The notes under the pieces were generated by a model. It worked only from the letters and a program-made list of their open reading frames with translations, did not search any database and had not been told where the DNA came from. A program made the translations under genes and the position numbers. This document shows, in pieces, positions 44,684-53,187 of a stretch of 64,000 nt of DNA. This DNA is from UBA5078 sp964538025 (lineage in GTDB: Bacteria > Pseudomonadota > Gammaproteobacteria > Pseudomonadales > Pseudohongiellaceae). Every line of letters begins with the position of its first letter. Positions within the stretch are counted from its first letter, which is position 1. The stretch lies in NCBI GenBank assembly GCA_964538025.1, contig CAZICZ010000003.1, positions 256,897-320,896 on the forward strand, written 5' to 3'.

Positions 44684-45888
44684 GTGCAGCTTTCTACCGA
44701 TATCAGGCTTTCGACGCCAAGGGCAATATGCAGACCGGGCAGGTCAACGCCGAGTCTGAACGTGAGGCCCTGAAGATCCTGCAGGGAAAAAAACTGATCC
44801 CGGTCAAAATCTCCCGCAGCGAATCCGAGGAACGTAAGGGTCTTGGGGGCAAGCGCCTGAAGTCATCTGATCTGCTCGACTTTACGACAGGTCTTTGCAC
44901 GCTGGTGGAGGCTCGGGTTCCGTTGGACAAGGCGCTCCGATTGCTGGAAGGAATTACCGAATCTGCCGCAATGAGACACTTGGTGATGACGATGCGGCGT
45001 GATGTCAAAGAAGGCAAAAGCCTTGCGGATGCGATGGAATCGCGTCCGGACGTTTTTTCCAAAATGTACATCAACATTGTGCGCGCGGGTGAAGAAGGCG
45101 GGATATTGCATCAGTTGCTGCCCGGGCTCGCCGATTTTTTGGAGACCAGTGCCAAAAACAGGCAGGCGATCATTGCGGCGATGATTTATCCCATCGTCTT
45201 GCTGGTAACAGGCATCATCTCGGTTTTTTTACTTCTGGCGTTTGTGATCCCTCAGTTTGCCGTCATGTTTGAAGACGCCGGTACGCAGATTCCCGCATCG
45301 GCTGCTTTTTTGCTGGCGCTCAGCCATGGCATCCAGCAATACGGATATCTGTTGGTTCTGCTTGTGATCGGCGTCATGGCGTGGTGGCAATGGCTCGAGA
45401 AAGAACCCGAGCGCAAACGGCAGAAAGACGCATTTCTCCTCACTGCTCCAGTGCTGGGACAACTGCTCCTTTACAAAGACTGCGCTGTATTTGCCCGTAC
45501 TCTGGGAGCCTTGCTTGAGGCAGGAATCCCGTTGATACGCGCATTGAGAGTGTCGCGCGAAGTGGTGGCCAACACGGAGATTGCCCGCCATTTGGTCCAG
45601 GTGGAAGATGATGTGCGGTCCGGCGCCGGGCTTGGAATCTCGCTCGAGAAAACGAATCGGTTCCCAACGCTCTTGCATCAACTGGTCACCGTGGGAGAGG
45701 AATCCGGACGCACGGGAAGCATTCTTCTCAAGACGGCGACAAGTTTTGATACTCAGGTTAAGAATCAGATGTCGAGTCTTGTCTCGGCATTGCAACCCGC
45801 CCTGATCCTGTTTCTCGGCATCGCGGTGGGAGGCATTACCATTACCATGCTATCGGCCGTATTCAGCATGAATACGATTGATTTCTGA
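44680..45888 (+). CDS. gspF: Type II secretion inner-membrane protein GspF
   Basis: Polytopic platform protein of 402 residues with two homologous cytoplasmic helical domains and three membrane helices (about 168-192, 220-240 and 370-395). The YRYQAFDAKGNMQTGQV start and the FVIPQFAVMFEDAG and VGEESGRTGSIL segments are family features. It is coupled to gspE by a 4-bp overlap and followed by gspD after 21 bp. Confidence 0.95.
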   Translation: MSAAFYRYQAFDAKGNMQTGQVNAESEREALKILQGKKLIPVKISRSESEERKGLGGKRLKSSDLLDFTTGLCTLVEARVPLDKALRLLEGITESAAMRHLVMTMRRDVKEGKSLADAMESRPDVFSKMYINIVRAGEEGGILHQLLPGLADFLETSAKNRQAIIAAMIYPIVLLVTGIISVFLLLAFVIPQFAVMFEDAGTQIPASAAFLLALSHGIQQYGYLLVLLVIGVMAWWQWLEKEPERKRQKDAFLLTAPVLGQLLLYKDCAVFARTLGALLEAGIPLIRALRVSREVVANTEIARHLVQVEDDVRSGAGLGISLEKTNRFPTLLHQLVTVGEESGRTGSILLKTATSFDTQVKNQMSSLVSALQPALILFLGIAVGGITITMLSAVFSMNTIDF

Positions 45889-45909
45889 TATCCGCATAGG
45901 AGTAAGACG

Positions 45910-48045
45910 GTGAATCCTACAAAACAACTGGCACTGATCAGCCTGGCAATAAGCCTTGCTTCATGCAGCGCTCTTCCCGATGGAAATCGGGCACAGGTGC
46001 CATCTGCGGCGTCAGGCCAACGCCCCGCAATGATCGGAGAGGGAAACACGGGTGCAGCCATCGGGTTCGATTCCAGCGCAGAAGCGGAGCGGCTAGCAGA
46101 ACAGCAGCGCCTGATCGCCCAGATTAACCGCGATGGCAATCGGACAGCGACAGGCGCCTTTAGCGAACCAGTCCCCTCTCCTGTGACGCCGTTGCAGGAG
46201 AATGTGGTGGAGCTCAATTACGAGCAAGCGGAATTGCGCGAAGTCTTGGCAGAGTTGGCCGATGCACTGGACACCACGATCATGATTGATCCGAGCATTG
46301 CCGATAAGGTCAGCATCCGCACCTCTCCCAATCGTCCACTCACGCAAGCGGATATCTGGCCCCTGATCCGATTGCTGACGCGCCAGGCGGAGGTGAGTCT
46401 CGAGCGCGTTGGCAACGTGTACTACGCGCGCAAGCAAACGGGCAATCTGCCCGTAGAGATTGCTACCCCGCAGACGCTGGACGCCACGACTTCTAGTGTT
46501 GTCATGCAGATTACCCCGCTCACCTACGTGTCCCTTGATGCCGCACTGGAGCTTCTGGGACCGATTGTTCAACCGGAAGGCACCATTGTTCGCATTTCCA
46601 ACAACAACACCCTCGCAATCTCCGCAAGCCTTTCGCAGCTGGATCGCATCAACGCATTGCTGGAGGTAGTCGATGCGGACCCGTTCCAGAATCAGGGACT
46701 ACGCCTGTATCCCCTTAATTTTGCCAGCGCTGCGGCCGTGGCTGAGGAGCTCACGGAAGTGCTCCAGCTGATTGAGGGGGATAACCCAGCTTACAGGATC
46801 AAGGGACTGGAGCGGATTAATGCCATTCTGGTGACGGCGCCTGCCAATCGGGGATTCGATGAAATCACCCGCTGGGTGAGCCTCTTGGATGCGGACAGTC
46901 AGGAACAGGCAGAGCAGCTCTTTCATTATCGCGTGAAGAATCTGACAGCCACCGATCTAGCGACAACCTTGACCAATGTCTTCAACCTTGAGGATGAAGA
47001 GAATGCGGTCACGCCCCAGGCGTCTCCCCAGCGGGTTGAAACAGTGAACATCGTCACGCCGGATGGCAATGCTGTCAGTCGGACATTGCCGGCGTTTACG
47101 GCGACGCCCAATGCCAATTCCGGACAGACGGTTTCTGCCAATTTGAAGGTAAGCATCGTGGCGGATGAAGCCACCAACAGTCTCCTGATTCGGGCGAATC
47201 CTCGAGACTATCGCCAACTGCTGTCGACCATTAGTCAACTCGATGCGGTTCCTCTCCAGGTCATGATCAACGCGGTGATTGCGCAGATAACGCTCACGGA
47301 TGAAACGCGCTTTGGGGTTGACTGGTCCCGGGTTGCGGACAACGCCACAACAAATGCCATTTCCACGACCACGGCTACTGGATTTTTGCCAAACGGAGGG
47401 CTGGACGGGCTGTTGTTTACCAAATCTTTCCTCGATGGTGCCGCCCGCGTGGAAGCGACCCTCGAAGCGATTGCGTCCAACAACGATGTGCGCCTCCTGG
47501 CGCGTCCGTCGCTGACCGTGGTCAACAACATGGAAGGGGAAATCCAGATCGGCGCTGAAGTACCCGTACAATCGGGAACGCAAACGACGCAGTCGGGCGA
47601 AAGCATTATCAGCAGCATTCAGTACCGTCCAACCGGGATAGAGCTGTATATCACCCCCCGTATTAACAATGACGGCGTCGTCAACCTGACTATCCGGCAG
47701 GTGCTGTCTTCCATTCAGGAGAGCACGGGTGTGGCAAATAACCCGATCTTTGAAAACCAGGAGATCAGCACTACCGTTGTGGTGCGGGATGGCGAAAATG
47801 TCGTGCTGGGTGGATTGATTCAGGACGCCGATACCAACACCAATAGCGGTGTCCCCGGGCTTAACAGGCTTCCCGTAGTGGGGGGACTCTTTTCCTACCG
47901 TCAGGATTCCACAGAGCGCAAGGAGCTGTTCATCGTCCTGCGGCCAGAAATCGTGAACCTCAATGACACCGCTGGAACGGCATACGAGGAAATTCTCAAC
48001 CGCTTTGAACTCGCTGCAGAAATGTTTGAAGATGCGGGTCTTTAA
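45910..48045 (+). CDS. gspD: Type II secretion outer-membrane secretin GspD, predicted lipoprotein
   Basis: Outer-membrane channel of 711 residues starting with GTG at 45910 behind AGGAGTAAGACG. N0 (LNYEQAELREVLAELADAL...) and N1-N3 domains cover about 95-440, and the C-terminal secretin gate includes VPVQSGTQTTQSGE and VVLGGLIQD, with PVVGGLFSYRQDS near the end. The signal peptide ends in a lipobox (LASC, Cys19), so this secretin is probably acylated; classical GspD proteins usually have an ordinary signal peptide. This could replace a pilotin protein. Confidence 0.94.
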   Translation: MNPTKQLALISLAISLASCSALPDGNRAQVPSAASGQRPAMIGEGNTGAAIGFDSSAEAERLAEQQRLIAQINRDGNRTATGAFSEPVPSPVTPLQENVVELNYEQAELREVLAELADALDTTIMIDPSIADKVSIRTSPNRPLTQADIWPLIRLLTRQAEVSLERVGNVYYARKQTGNLPVEIATPQTLDATTSSVVMQITPLTYVSLDAALELLGPIVQPEGTIVRISNNNTLAISASLSQLDRINALLEVVDADPFQNQGLRLYPLNFASAAAVAEELTEVLQLIEGDNPAYRIKGLERINAILVTAPANRGFDEITRWVSLLDADSQEQAEQLFHYRVKNLTATDLATTLTNVFNLEDEENAVTPQASPQRVETVNIVTPDGNAVSRTLPAFTATPNANSGQTVSANLKVSIVADEATNSLLIRANPRDYRQLLSTISQLDAVPLQVMINAVIAQITLTDETRFGVDWSRVADNATTNAISTTTATGFLPNGGLDGLLFTKSFLDGAARVEATLEAIASNNDVRLLARPSLTVVNNMEGEIQIGAEVPVQSGTQTTQSGESIISSIQYRPTGIELYITPRINNDGVVNLTIRQVLSSIQESTGVANNPIFENQEISTTVVVRDGENVVLGGLIQDADTNTNSGVPGLNRLPVVGGLFSYRQDSTERKELFIVLRPEIVNLNDTAGTAYEEILNRFELAAEMFEDAGL

Positions 48046-48109
48046 AGCACCCATTCGACCGACTGCCAGCACATCTTCTGCGGCAGTCGCCCATGCTCAA
48101 GGAGTTACT

Positions 48110-48535
48110 ATGACAGGCACAATGACCACTCAAGGGACACGTATCCGTGTTCTGCAATCCGGTTTTACCATTATCGAACTGCTGATCGTAATGGCGATCC
48201 TCGGCATGTTGGCCGTCATGGTCGCGCCGAATCTGTTTAACAAGGCAGACAGTGCACGGCAGGACGTCGCGTTATCGCAAATTTCCTCAATTGGCTCTGC
48301 ATTGGCAACCTACCGTTTGGACGTCGGCCAGTATCCGGATGATCTCGAAGGGCTCATGGTCAATGACTCGGGACGCGCCAGTTGGGACGGCCCCTACCTC
48401 AGCAAGGAAGTCCCCAAGGATCCCTGGGGCAATGATTACCAGTACAGCTCAACGGGCAGCAGCTATACATTGACCTCCTTCGGTGCGGATGGCCGGGCAG
48501 GCGGTGAGGGCAATGACGCGGATATCACCAACTAG
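48110..48535 (+). CDS. gspG: Type II secretion major pseudopilin GspG
   Basis: Main pseudopilin, 141 residues from ATG 48110 behind AAGGAGTTACT. The prepilin motif is SG/FTIIELLIVMAILGML with Glu5, followed by the LATYRLDVGQYPDDLEGL segment, KDPWGNDYQY, and the calcium-binding end FGADGRAGGEGNDADI. A longer reading frame into gspD is not family-like. It is processed and methylated by a prepilin peptidase that is not in the window. Its end overlaps gspH by 23 bp. Confidence 0.95.
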   Translation: MTGTMTTQGTRIRVLQSGFTIIELLIVMAILGMLAVMVAPNLFNKADSARQDVALSQISSIGSALATYRLDVGQYPDDLEGLMVNDSGRASWDGPYLSKEVPKDPWGNDYQYSSTGSSYTLTSFGADGRAGGEGNDADITN

Positions 48536-49001
48536 TCGCACAGCGCCGGGGTTCACCCTTCTGGAGTTACTGGTCGTACTGGCTATCCTCGCCATGGGAA
48601 GTGCCCTGTTGCTGCCAGGCATTGGCAATCTCAATTCCCGTACGTTTTCATCGCAGGTGCGGGAGGCCGCTGCAGTGTTGAACTACGCGCGCCGCACCGC
48701 CGTCGTGACAGGACAAGCGTCCACGGCGCGCTTCTACCCTGCGCCGTCTGAAAACGCAGACTCCGCCATGCCTGCCGAAATGACTGCACGGGAAGAACGC
48801 TGGCAGGCTCAGGGAGTCTCGCTGTCATTTCAGGACAGTACGCAACAACGCACGTTGGTGGAGGATTCGGTCGCCATCACCTTTTTTCCCGAAGGAGGAA
48901 GTACTGGCGGCGCCCTTGTGCTGACGCTGGATGAACGGGAAGCCCGCATAACAATCGACCCGTTCTCGGGCAATGTGCAAACCGAGTTTTCTGATGAGTA
49001 G
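48513..49001 (+). CDS. gspH: Type II secretion minor pseudopilin GspH
   Basis: Minor pseudopilin of 162 residues with prepilin motif PG/FTLLELLVVLAILAMG, Glu5 present. The VREAAAVLNYARRTAVVTGQ helix continuation and the late beta-strand part match GspH. ATG 48513 lies within the last codons of gspG, behind GGTGAGGGCA, and its end overlaps gspI by 8 bp. Confidence 0.88.
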   Translation: MTRISPTSRTAPGFTLLELLVVLAILAMGSALLLPGIGNLNSRTFSSQVREAAAVLNYARRTAVVTGQASTARFYPAPSENADSAMPAEMTAREERWQAQGVSLSFQDSTQQRTLVEDSVAITFFPEGGSTGGALVLTLDEREARITIDPFSGNVQTEFSDE

Positions 49002-49395
49002 ACCACCGCAGCCCCTCTCCTATCTCTCTCGTGCCGGAGGATTCACCCTTCTGGAAGTCTTGGTCGCGTTGACGATCACCGCATTGGTACTGGGAAGTCT
49101 CTTCAGTCTGGCTGCTGGCAGCAAGCGACTTGCCTATCGTGCCGATCAAAGTCTGTTTGTCGCGATTCAGGCGCGTGCAGCAATCAATTTCGCACTTCTG
49201 CAGGATGAGTATCGGGAAGTGGAGGAAGCGATTGATAACGATCGGTTCTCAATTCAGGCAGACGACTATCTCGAACCGGTTGCGCGAAAAACAGAAGCCA
49301 ACATCTACAAACTACAGCACTTTGAGGTTGTCGACGAAAACACCGACGAGAGCATTCCTGGTACGCGATGGGTCAAGTTGGAGCTGGAGGAATAG
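48994..49395 (+). CDS. gspI: Type II secretion minor pseudopilin GspI
   Basis: Minor pseudopilin of 133 residues with prepilin motif GG/FTLLEVLVALTITALV and Glu5. The small globular part ends in GTRWVKLELEE. It forms the tip complex with GspJ and GspK in the known system. Its ATG at 48994 overlaps the end of gspH by 8 bp, and gspJ begins 4 bp after its stop. Confidence 0.88.
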   Translation: MSRPPQPLSYLSRAGGFTLLEVLVALTITALVLGSLFSLAAGSKRLAYRADQSLFVAIQARAAINFALLQDEYREVEEAIDNDRFSIQADDYLEPVARKTEANIYKLQHFEVVDENTDESIPGTRWVKLELEE

Positions 49396-49399
49396 CGCC

Positions 49400-50095
49400 A
49401 TGGCTTCGAAGGCACACCGGGGTTTTACACTAATTGAAATTATTCTTTCGCTGGCCCTCACGGCAATGCTACTCACTCTGCTCAGTGCTGGCATGTTCGG
49501 TGTCATGAATGACTGGGACGACGACTCGTCTGTTCTCGAGTCAAATCTGGACGAAACGGTGGCGATTCTTCAATTGGAGCGGGCACTTCAAGGCGCCTTT
49601 CCTCACAGTTATCGCAATGAAGAATCACTGGGGCGTTTTGTCTATTTCGAAGGAGAAACCGAGAGTTTGCGTTTTGTTTCCACGGTATCCCCACAGCGCA
49701 GCGGCGGATTGATGGCCTGGCAACTGGAATCCCATCCGGACGAAGGAGTGACGCTGCAGTTGGCTGCCGCCATGAGTGACAATCCAAACACGCGTCTGGA
49801 GCAGGCGGCACCTCGCCTGCTGCTTCCCCACTACACCGCAGAGTTTCATTATCTTTATGAAGAATTGGATTTCACCAAGCAATGGCGAGACGAATGGATG
49901 GGAGAAAGTCAGCTGACGCTGCCTTTGGCTGTTCATGTACGGCTAAGCCCACGGGATGAAAATCAGCGCAATCAGGGGGAGCTCGACATTATCGCGCGGA
50001 TCAGAGCAACGGAACATCCCGCCATTCGACCTGTGTTCGGTGCCGCAAACCCAACACCATTGTCTGGTGGAGCCACGTTCCTTGGAGCCCCGTGA
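49400..50095 (+). CDS. gspJ: Type II secretion minor pseudopilin GspJ
   Basis: Minor pseudopilin of 231 residues with prepilin motif RG/FTLIEIILSLALTAML and Glu5. The globular part is larger than in GspH and GspI, as expected for GspJ. ATG 49400 follows GGAGGAATAGCGCC; an open frame further upstream belongs to another reading of gspI. It ends one base before gspK. Confidence 0.88.
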   Translation: MASKAHRGFTLIEIILSLALTAMLLTLLSAGMFGVMNDWDDDSSVLESNLDETVAILQLERALQGAFPHSYRNEESLGRFVYFEGETESLRFVSTVSPQRSGGLMAWQLESHPDEGVTLQLAAAMSDNPNTRLEQAAPRLLLPHYTAEFHYLYEELDFTKQWRDEWMGESQLTLPLAVHVRLSPRDENQRNQGELDIIARIRATEHPAIRPVFGAANPTPLSGGATFLGAP

Positions 50096-50096
50096 C

Positions 50097-51140
50097 ATGA
50101 AGCGACAGCGCGGCTCCGTCATTATTATTGTGCTATGGACCTCCATACTGTTGACCATTCTGGTAACTGTCATGGCGGGCAAGGTGCAGCTTTCCGCTAA
50201 AACTGCCTTCTACAATCGTGCTGCGGTAAATGATCTGGCCAAGATCACCGCGGCGATGAATCAGGCTGAAATGGAATTGATTCTGGAGCGTATGCCGCCA
50301 CCAATCGATTTCGTTCCCGAGATGGACGAGGACGGTAATTTCAGAACGCCGGCGCTTCGTTTCAACGGCCAGGCACTTCAGCTGCAATACCCTACGGACG
50401 ACGACATGGTGGTCCGCATCTATGACCATGCCGGAAAAATCAACGTCAACCGGCTGAGGCGACAGGAATGGCAACTGATTATTGAGAAACGTCTCGGCCC
50501 TGATCCGGACCCGAGACAAGTGGAGGAATTGTTGGCGGCATGGACGGACTGGACGGATTTGAATGACCTCACAAGTCCCAACGGCGCCGACAAGGACTAT
50601 TACGAAACGTTGGATCCTCCCTACCTGCCCCGCAATAACCCGGAGTTGGATACTGTGGAAGAGATTCGCCTCATCCGTGGCTTTGATGATCTGTTTAAGG
50701 ACTTCAATCTGGATGCGGCGTTTACCGTCTATGGGTCTACGCAGACGGTGAATCTGAATCTCGCCACACGAGAGGCCATGCAGTTGCTACCTGGACTTTC
50801 GGATGCGTTGATCGAGGAAATTATCGCCTATCGCGAGCGCAAGGAGTTTCGCAATAAGCCGGATGTGGGGGCCATTTTGCCCGTGGAGAATTTTGTTGAA
50901 TTGTCTAACTGGATTGGGAATAACGTGTCCAGCTATTACTCGGTGTTTGTCTACCCGAAGGCAGAACAAAGTGATGCGATAGAAAATGATGAGGAACAAA
51001 TGCAAGAGGCAGATCCCGTCACTCAGGCTTACATGGAGGTAGTGGAAGTGCGCTCTTCAAAGGAGCGGGCACGCGTTTTCAAAGTAGACCCGTATGGGCG
51101 TCTCCCTGACACCTCCCCGGCGAAACTGGTCTCCAATTAG
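50097..51140 (+). CDS. gspK: Type II secretion minor pseudopilin GspK
   Basis: Large tip pseudopilin of 347 residues. The prepilin motif RG/SVIIIVLWTSILLTIL lacks Glu5, which is the normal state for GspK. Two helix-hairpin-helix-like repeats are visible (about 205-235, and LNLATREAMQLLPGLSDALIEEI). It is the last gene of the secretion operon and overlaps the convergent wzt stop by 4 bp. Confidence 0.9.
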   Translation: MKRQRGSVIIIVLWTSILLTILVTVMAGKVQLSAKTAFYNRAAVNDLAKITAAMNQAEMELILERMPPPIDFVPEMDEDGNFRTPALRFNGQALQLQYPTDDDMVVRIYDHAGKINVNRLRRQEWQLIIEKRLGPDPDPRQVEELLAAWTDWTDLNDLTSPNGADKDYYETLDPPYLPRNNPELDTVEEIRLIRGFDDLFKDFNLDAAFTVYGSTQTVNLNLATREAMQLLPGLSDALIEEIIAYRERKEFRNKPDVGAILPVENFVELSNWIGNNVSSYYSVFVYPKAEQSDAIENDEEQMQEADPVTQAYMEVVEVRSSKERARVFKVDPYGRLPDTSPAKLVSN

Positions 51141-52333
51141 GCGCGTTCGATATCCCAGTCAATGCGCATCACGACGGATCCAACCCCTTTGTTGGGAGAA
51201 ATCTTGATAAGTTTGCTCAACTTGGTTTCGTACCACAAAAGACCGCTGGTATCTGCCACACCGCCGATGACCCAAAACTCTCCTACCCGCATCGACACGG
51301 CATTCACACGAATGCGGGCGATCAAAACATCGCCTTTCTTGAACGGCCCTTTAGGAATGTCCGTCAGGTCCGTCGTCAGATAAGCCGACATGATCTCGTC
51401 CAGCGTGCGCATGATGGCAAAGCCGAAATTGCATGTCAGATTGTCCTGCAGTATTTCGATCTTGGATTCGAGAATAATATCGCTCAAAGGCTCCACAGTA
51501 TCGATCTCTTCCCCGGCGAGATTTTTCACGGTGGTATAGAGCACCTTGCAATCCTTGATCTTGCGGTCCTCGACAAGATTGATGTCCGGGACCTCGTGGG
51601 GATCCGAGGCCTTGCTATTGCAGTAGTCTTCGTAGTGCCCTACTACCTTGTGGCTTTCTCCAATTTCCCGGATGCGTCCTTTCTCCAGCCAGATAGCCGT
51701 GTCACACAGCTCCTGCACGTGGTACATCGAGTGGCTACAGAAAATCATTGTCTTGTTCTGTTTGCGAAACTCGTTCATGCGCTCTACGCACTTCTTCTGG
51801 AAGGCGATATCGCCGACGGACAGGGCCTCGTCAATGACGAGAACGTCCGGATTCACCATGGTGGCAATCGAGAATGCCAGACGCACGTACATGCCGGAGG
51901 AATACGTTTTCACGGGGCGATCGATGAAATCACCCAATTCCGAAAACTCGATAATGCGCTGTTCCATTTCCGCGATGTTTTCATCGGGGACACCGAGCAA
52001 TGCAGCGTTCAGGTAGATGTTGCGACGACCGGTGAATTCGGGATGGAATCCCGCCCCCAATTCCAGCAATGCTGCCACTTGGCCCTGGATGGCAATTGTT
52101 CCGCATGTGGGCTGCAAGGTTCCCACCAGCAGTTTCATCAGGGTTGATTTGCCAGCGCCATTGTCGCCAATGATGCCGAGACTGCGGCCTTCCAGCACGG
52201 AGAACGAGATATCCTGCAATACATGGAAGAGTTTGTGACGAGGCTTGCGCAGTAACAATTCCAGCAAACGGTCCTGCGGCCGTTCATAGATCCTGAAATC
52301 CTTATGCAGATTTTCGACGGAAATACTGTGCAT
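51137..52333 (-). CDS. wzt: Polysaccharide ABC transporter ATP-binding protein with C-terminal carbohydrate-binding domain (Wzt type)
   Basis: ATPase of an O-polysaccharide or capsule exporter, 398 residues. The nucleotide domain (1-240) has GIIGDNGAGKSTLMKLL, the LELGAGFHPEFTGRRN segment specific to the Wzt/KpsT/TagH group, signature YSSGMYVRLAFSIA and Walker B DVLVIDEALSVGD. The extra beta-rich C-terminal domain (about 255-398) corresponds to the Wzt C-domain that reads the capped end of the sugar chain before export. It pairs with the permease 14 bp upstream. No glycosyltransferases are present, so the polymer is made elsewhere. Confidence 0.9.
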   Translation of the reverse strand: MHSISVENLHKDFRIYERPQDRLLELLLRKPRHKLFHVLQDISFSVLEGRSLGIIGDNGAGKSTLMKLLVGTLQPTCGTIAIQGQVAALLELGAGFHPEFTGRRNIYLNAALLGVPDENIAEMEQRIIEFSELGDFIDRPVKTYSSGMYVRLAFSIATMVNPDVLVIDEALSVGDIAFQKKCVERMNEFRKQNKTMIFCSHSMYHVQELCDTAIWLEKGRIREIGESHKVVGHYEDYCNSKASDPHEVPDINLVEDRKIKDCKVLYTTVKNLAGEEIDTVEPLSDIILESKIEILQDNLTCNFGFAIMRTLDEIMSAYLTTDLTDIPKGPFKKGDVLIARIRVNAVSMRVGEFWVIGGVADTSGLLWYETKLSKLIKISPNKGVGSVVMRIDWDIERA

Positions 52334-52347
52334 CTAGTCCACTCTAC

Positions 52348-53151
52348 TCACAGAACATCACCAAAGGCATGCCGGATGCGCATGAATACCCAGCCGCCGA
52401 GGCAATAGGTTACCAGAGACACCGGCACCAGAATCTGGAAATTCAGCATCGGGAAACTGCCAAGCAAAATGAGCTCCCGATACATCTGCACAAAGCTGTG
52501 CATCGGGTTGAGCAACAAAAGATCGTGAAACTCCACCGGAATGAGGGACACGGGGTACACAATCGGTGTAAGGAAAAACCAAGTTGTCAGCGTGAGTGAC
52601 ACAATCTGCTGTATGTCACGCAGGAAGACACACAGGGCGGACAGTATTGCGACAAGTCCCAGCGTAAACAGAAACTGCAGGAAGAAAATTATCGGCAACA
52701 AGAGCCAATAGGGGTTGCCATACCCTTGTGTCAGCAAATACAGCAGGAAAAGCCCCAGCGCGATTCCGTGCACCATGTAGGGCACTATCGTCCCGACGCC
52801 GGGGATGATCTGGACTGGAAACATGACTTTGGTAATCAGTGGTGCTTTTTCGAGCAGGAGCGTGCTGGCGCGGCCCATGGCATCACCGAAGGCGAACCAG
52901 GGCAAATAACCCATCATCATGAAAACGACAAACGGTGTGTTGCCATATTCGGGCGGCATAGGCGCACGAAACACGATGCTGAAAACGAACGAGTAAATCA
53001 AGATATTGACGATAGGCGTGACAAACAGCCACAGCATACCGCCCAGAGAGCCTGCAAACTGACCGGTGAAATCCTGACGGACGAAGTTGTGAAACAAGCG
53101 GTAATGAACGATCGGGGCGAAGAGCCATTGTTGGAGCAAAGTCAAAAACAT
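52348..53151 (-). CDS. wzm: Polysaccharide ABC transporter permease (Wzm type)
   Basis: Inner-membrane permease of the ABC-2 family, 267 residues with six helices, partner of the ATPase downstream. The FVRQDFTGQFAGSLGGMLWLFVTPIVNILIY beginning and the PLITKVMFPVQIIPG and FFLTPIVYPVSLIP segments are typical of O-antigen/capsule exporters. It is 36 bp after the TolC-like gene on the same strand, so it may be in the same transcript as the type I secretion genes. Confidence 0.9.
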   Translation of the reverse strand: MFLTLLQQWLFAPIVHYRLFHNFVRQDFTGQFAGSLGGMLWLFVTPIVNILIYSFVFSIVFRAPMPPEYGNTPFVVFMMMGYLPWFAFGDAMGRASTLLLEKAPLITKVMFPVQIIPGVGTIVPYMVHGIALGLFLLYLLTQGYGNPYWLLLPIIFFLQFLFTLGLVAILSALCVFLRDIQQIVSLTLTTWFFLTPIVYPVSLIPVEFHDLLLLNPMHSFVQMYRELILLGSFPMLNFQILVPVSLVTYCLGGWVFMRIRHAFGDVL

Positions 53152-53187
53152 ACGAGGCTCTTAGTTCCTGTGGGTGTCAGATCGGGA

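Noticed and set aside
46957..48072. 371-codon open frame on the minus strand
   Set aside because: It lies fully antisense to gspD, has no recognisable domain and reflects the codon bias of the real gene.
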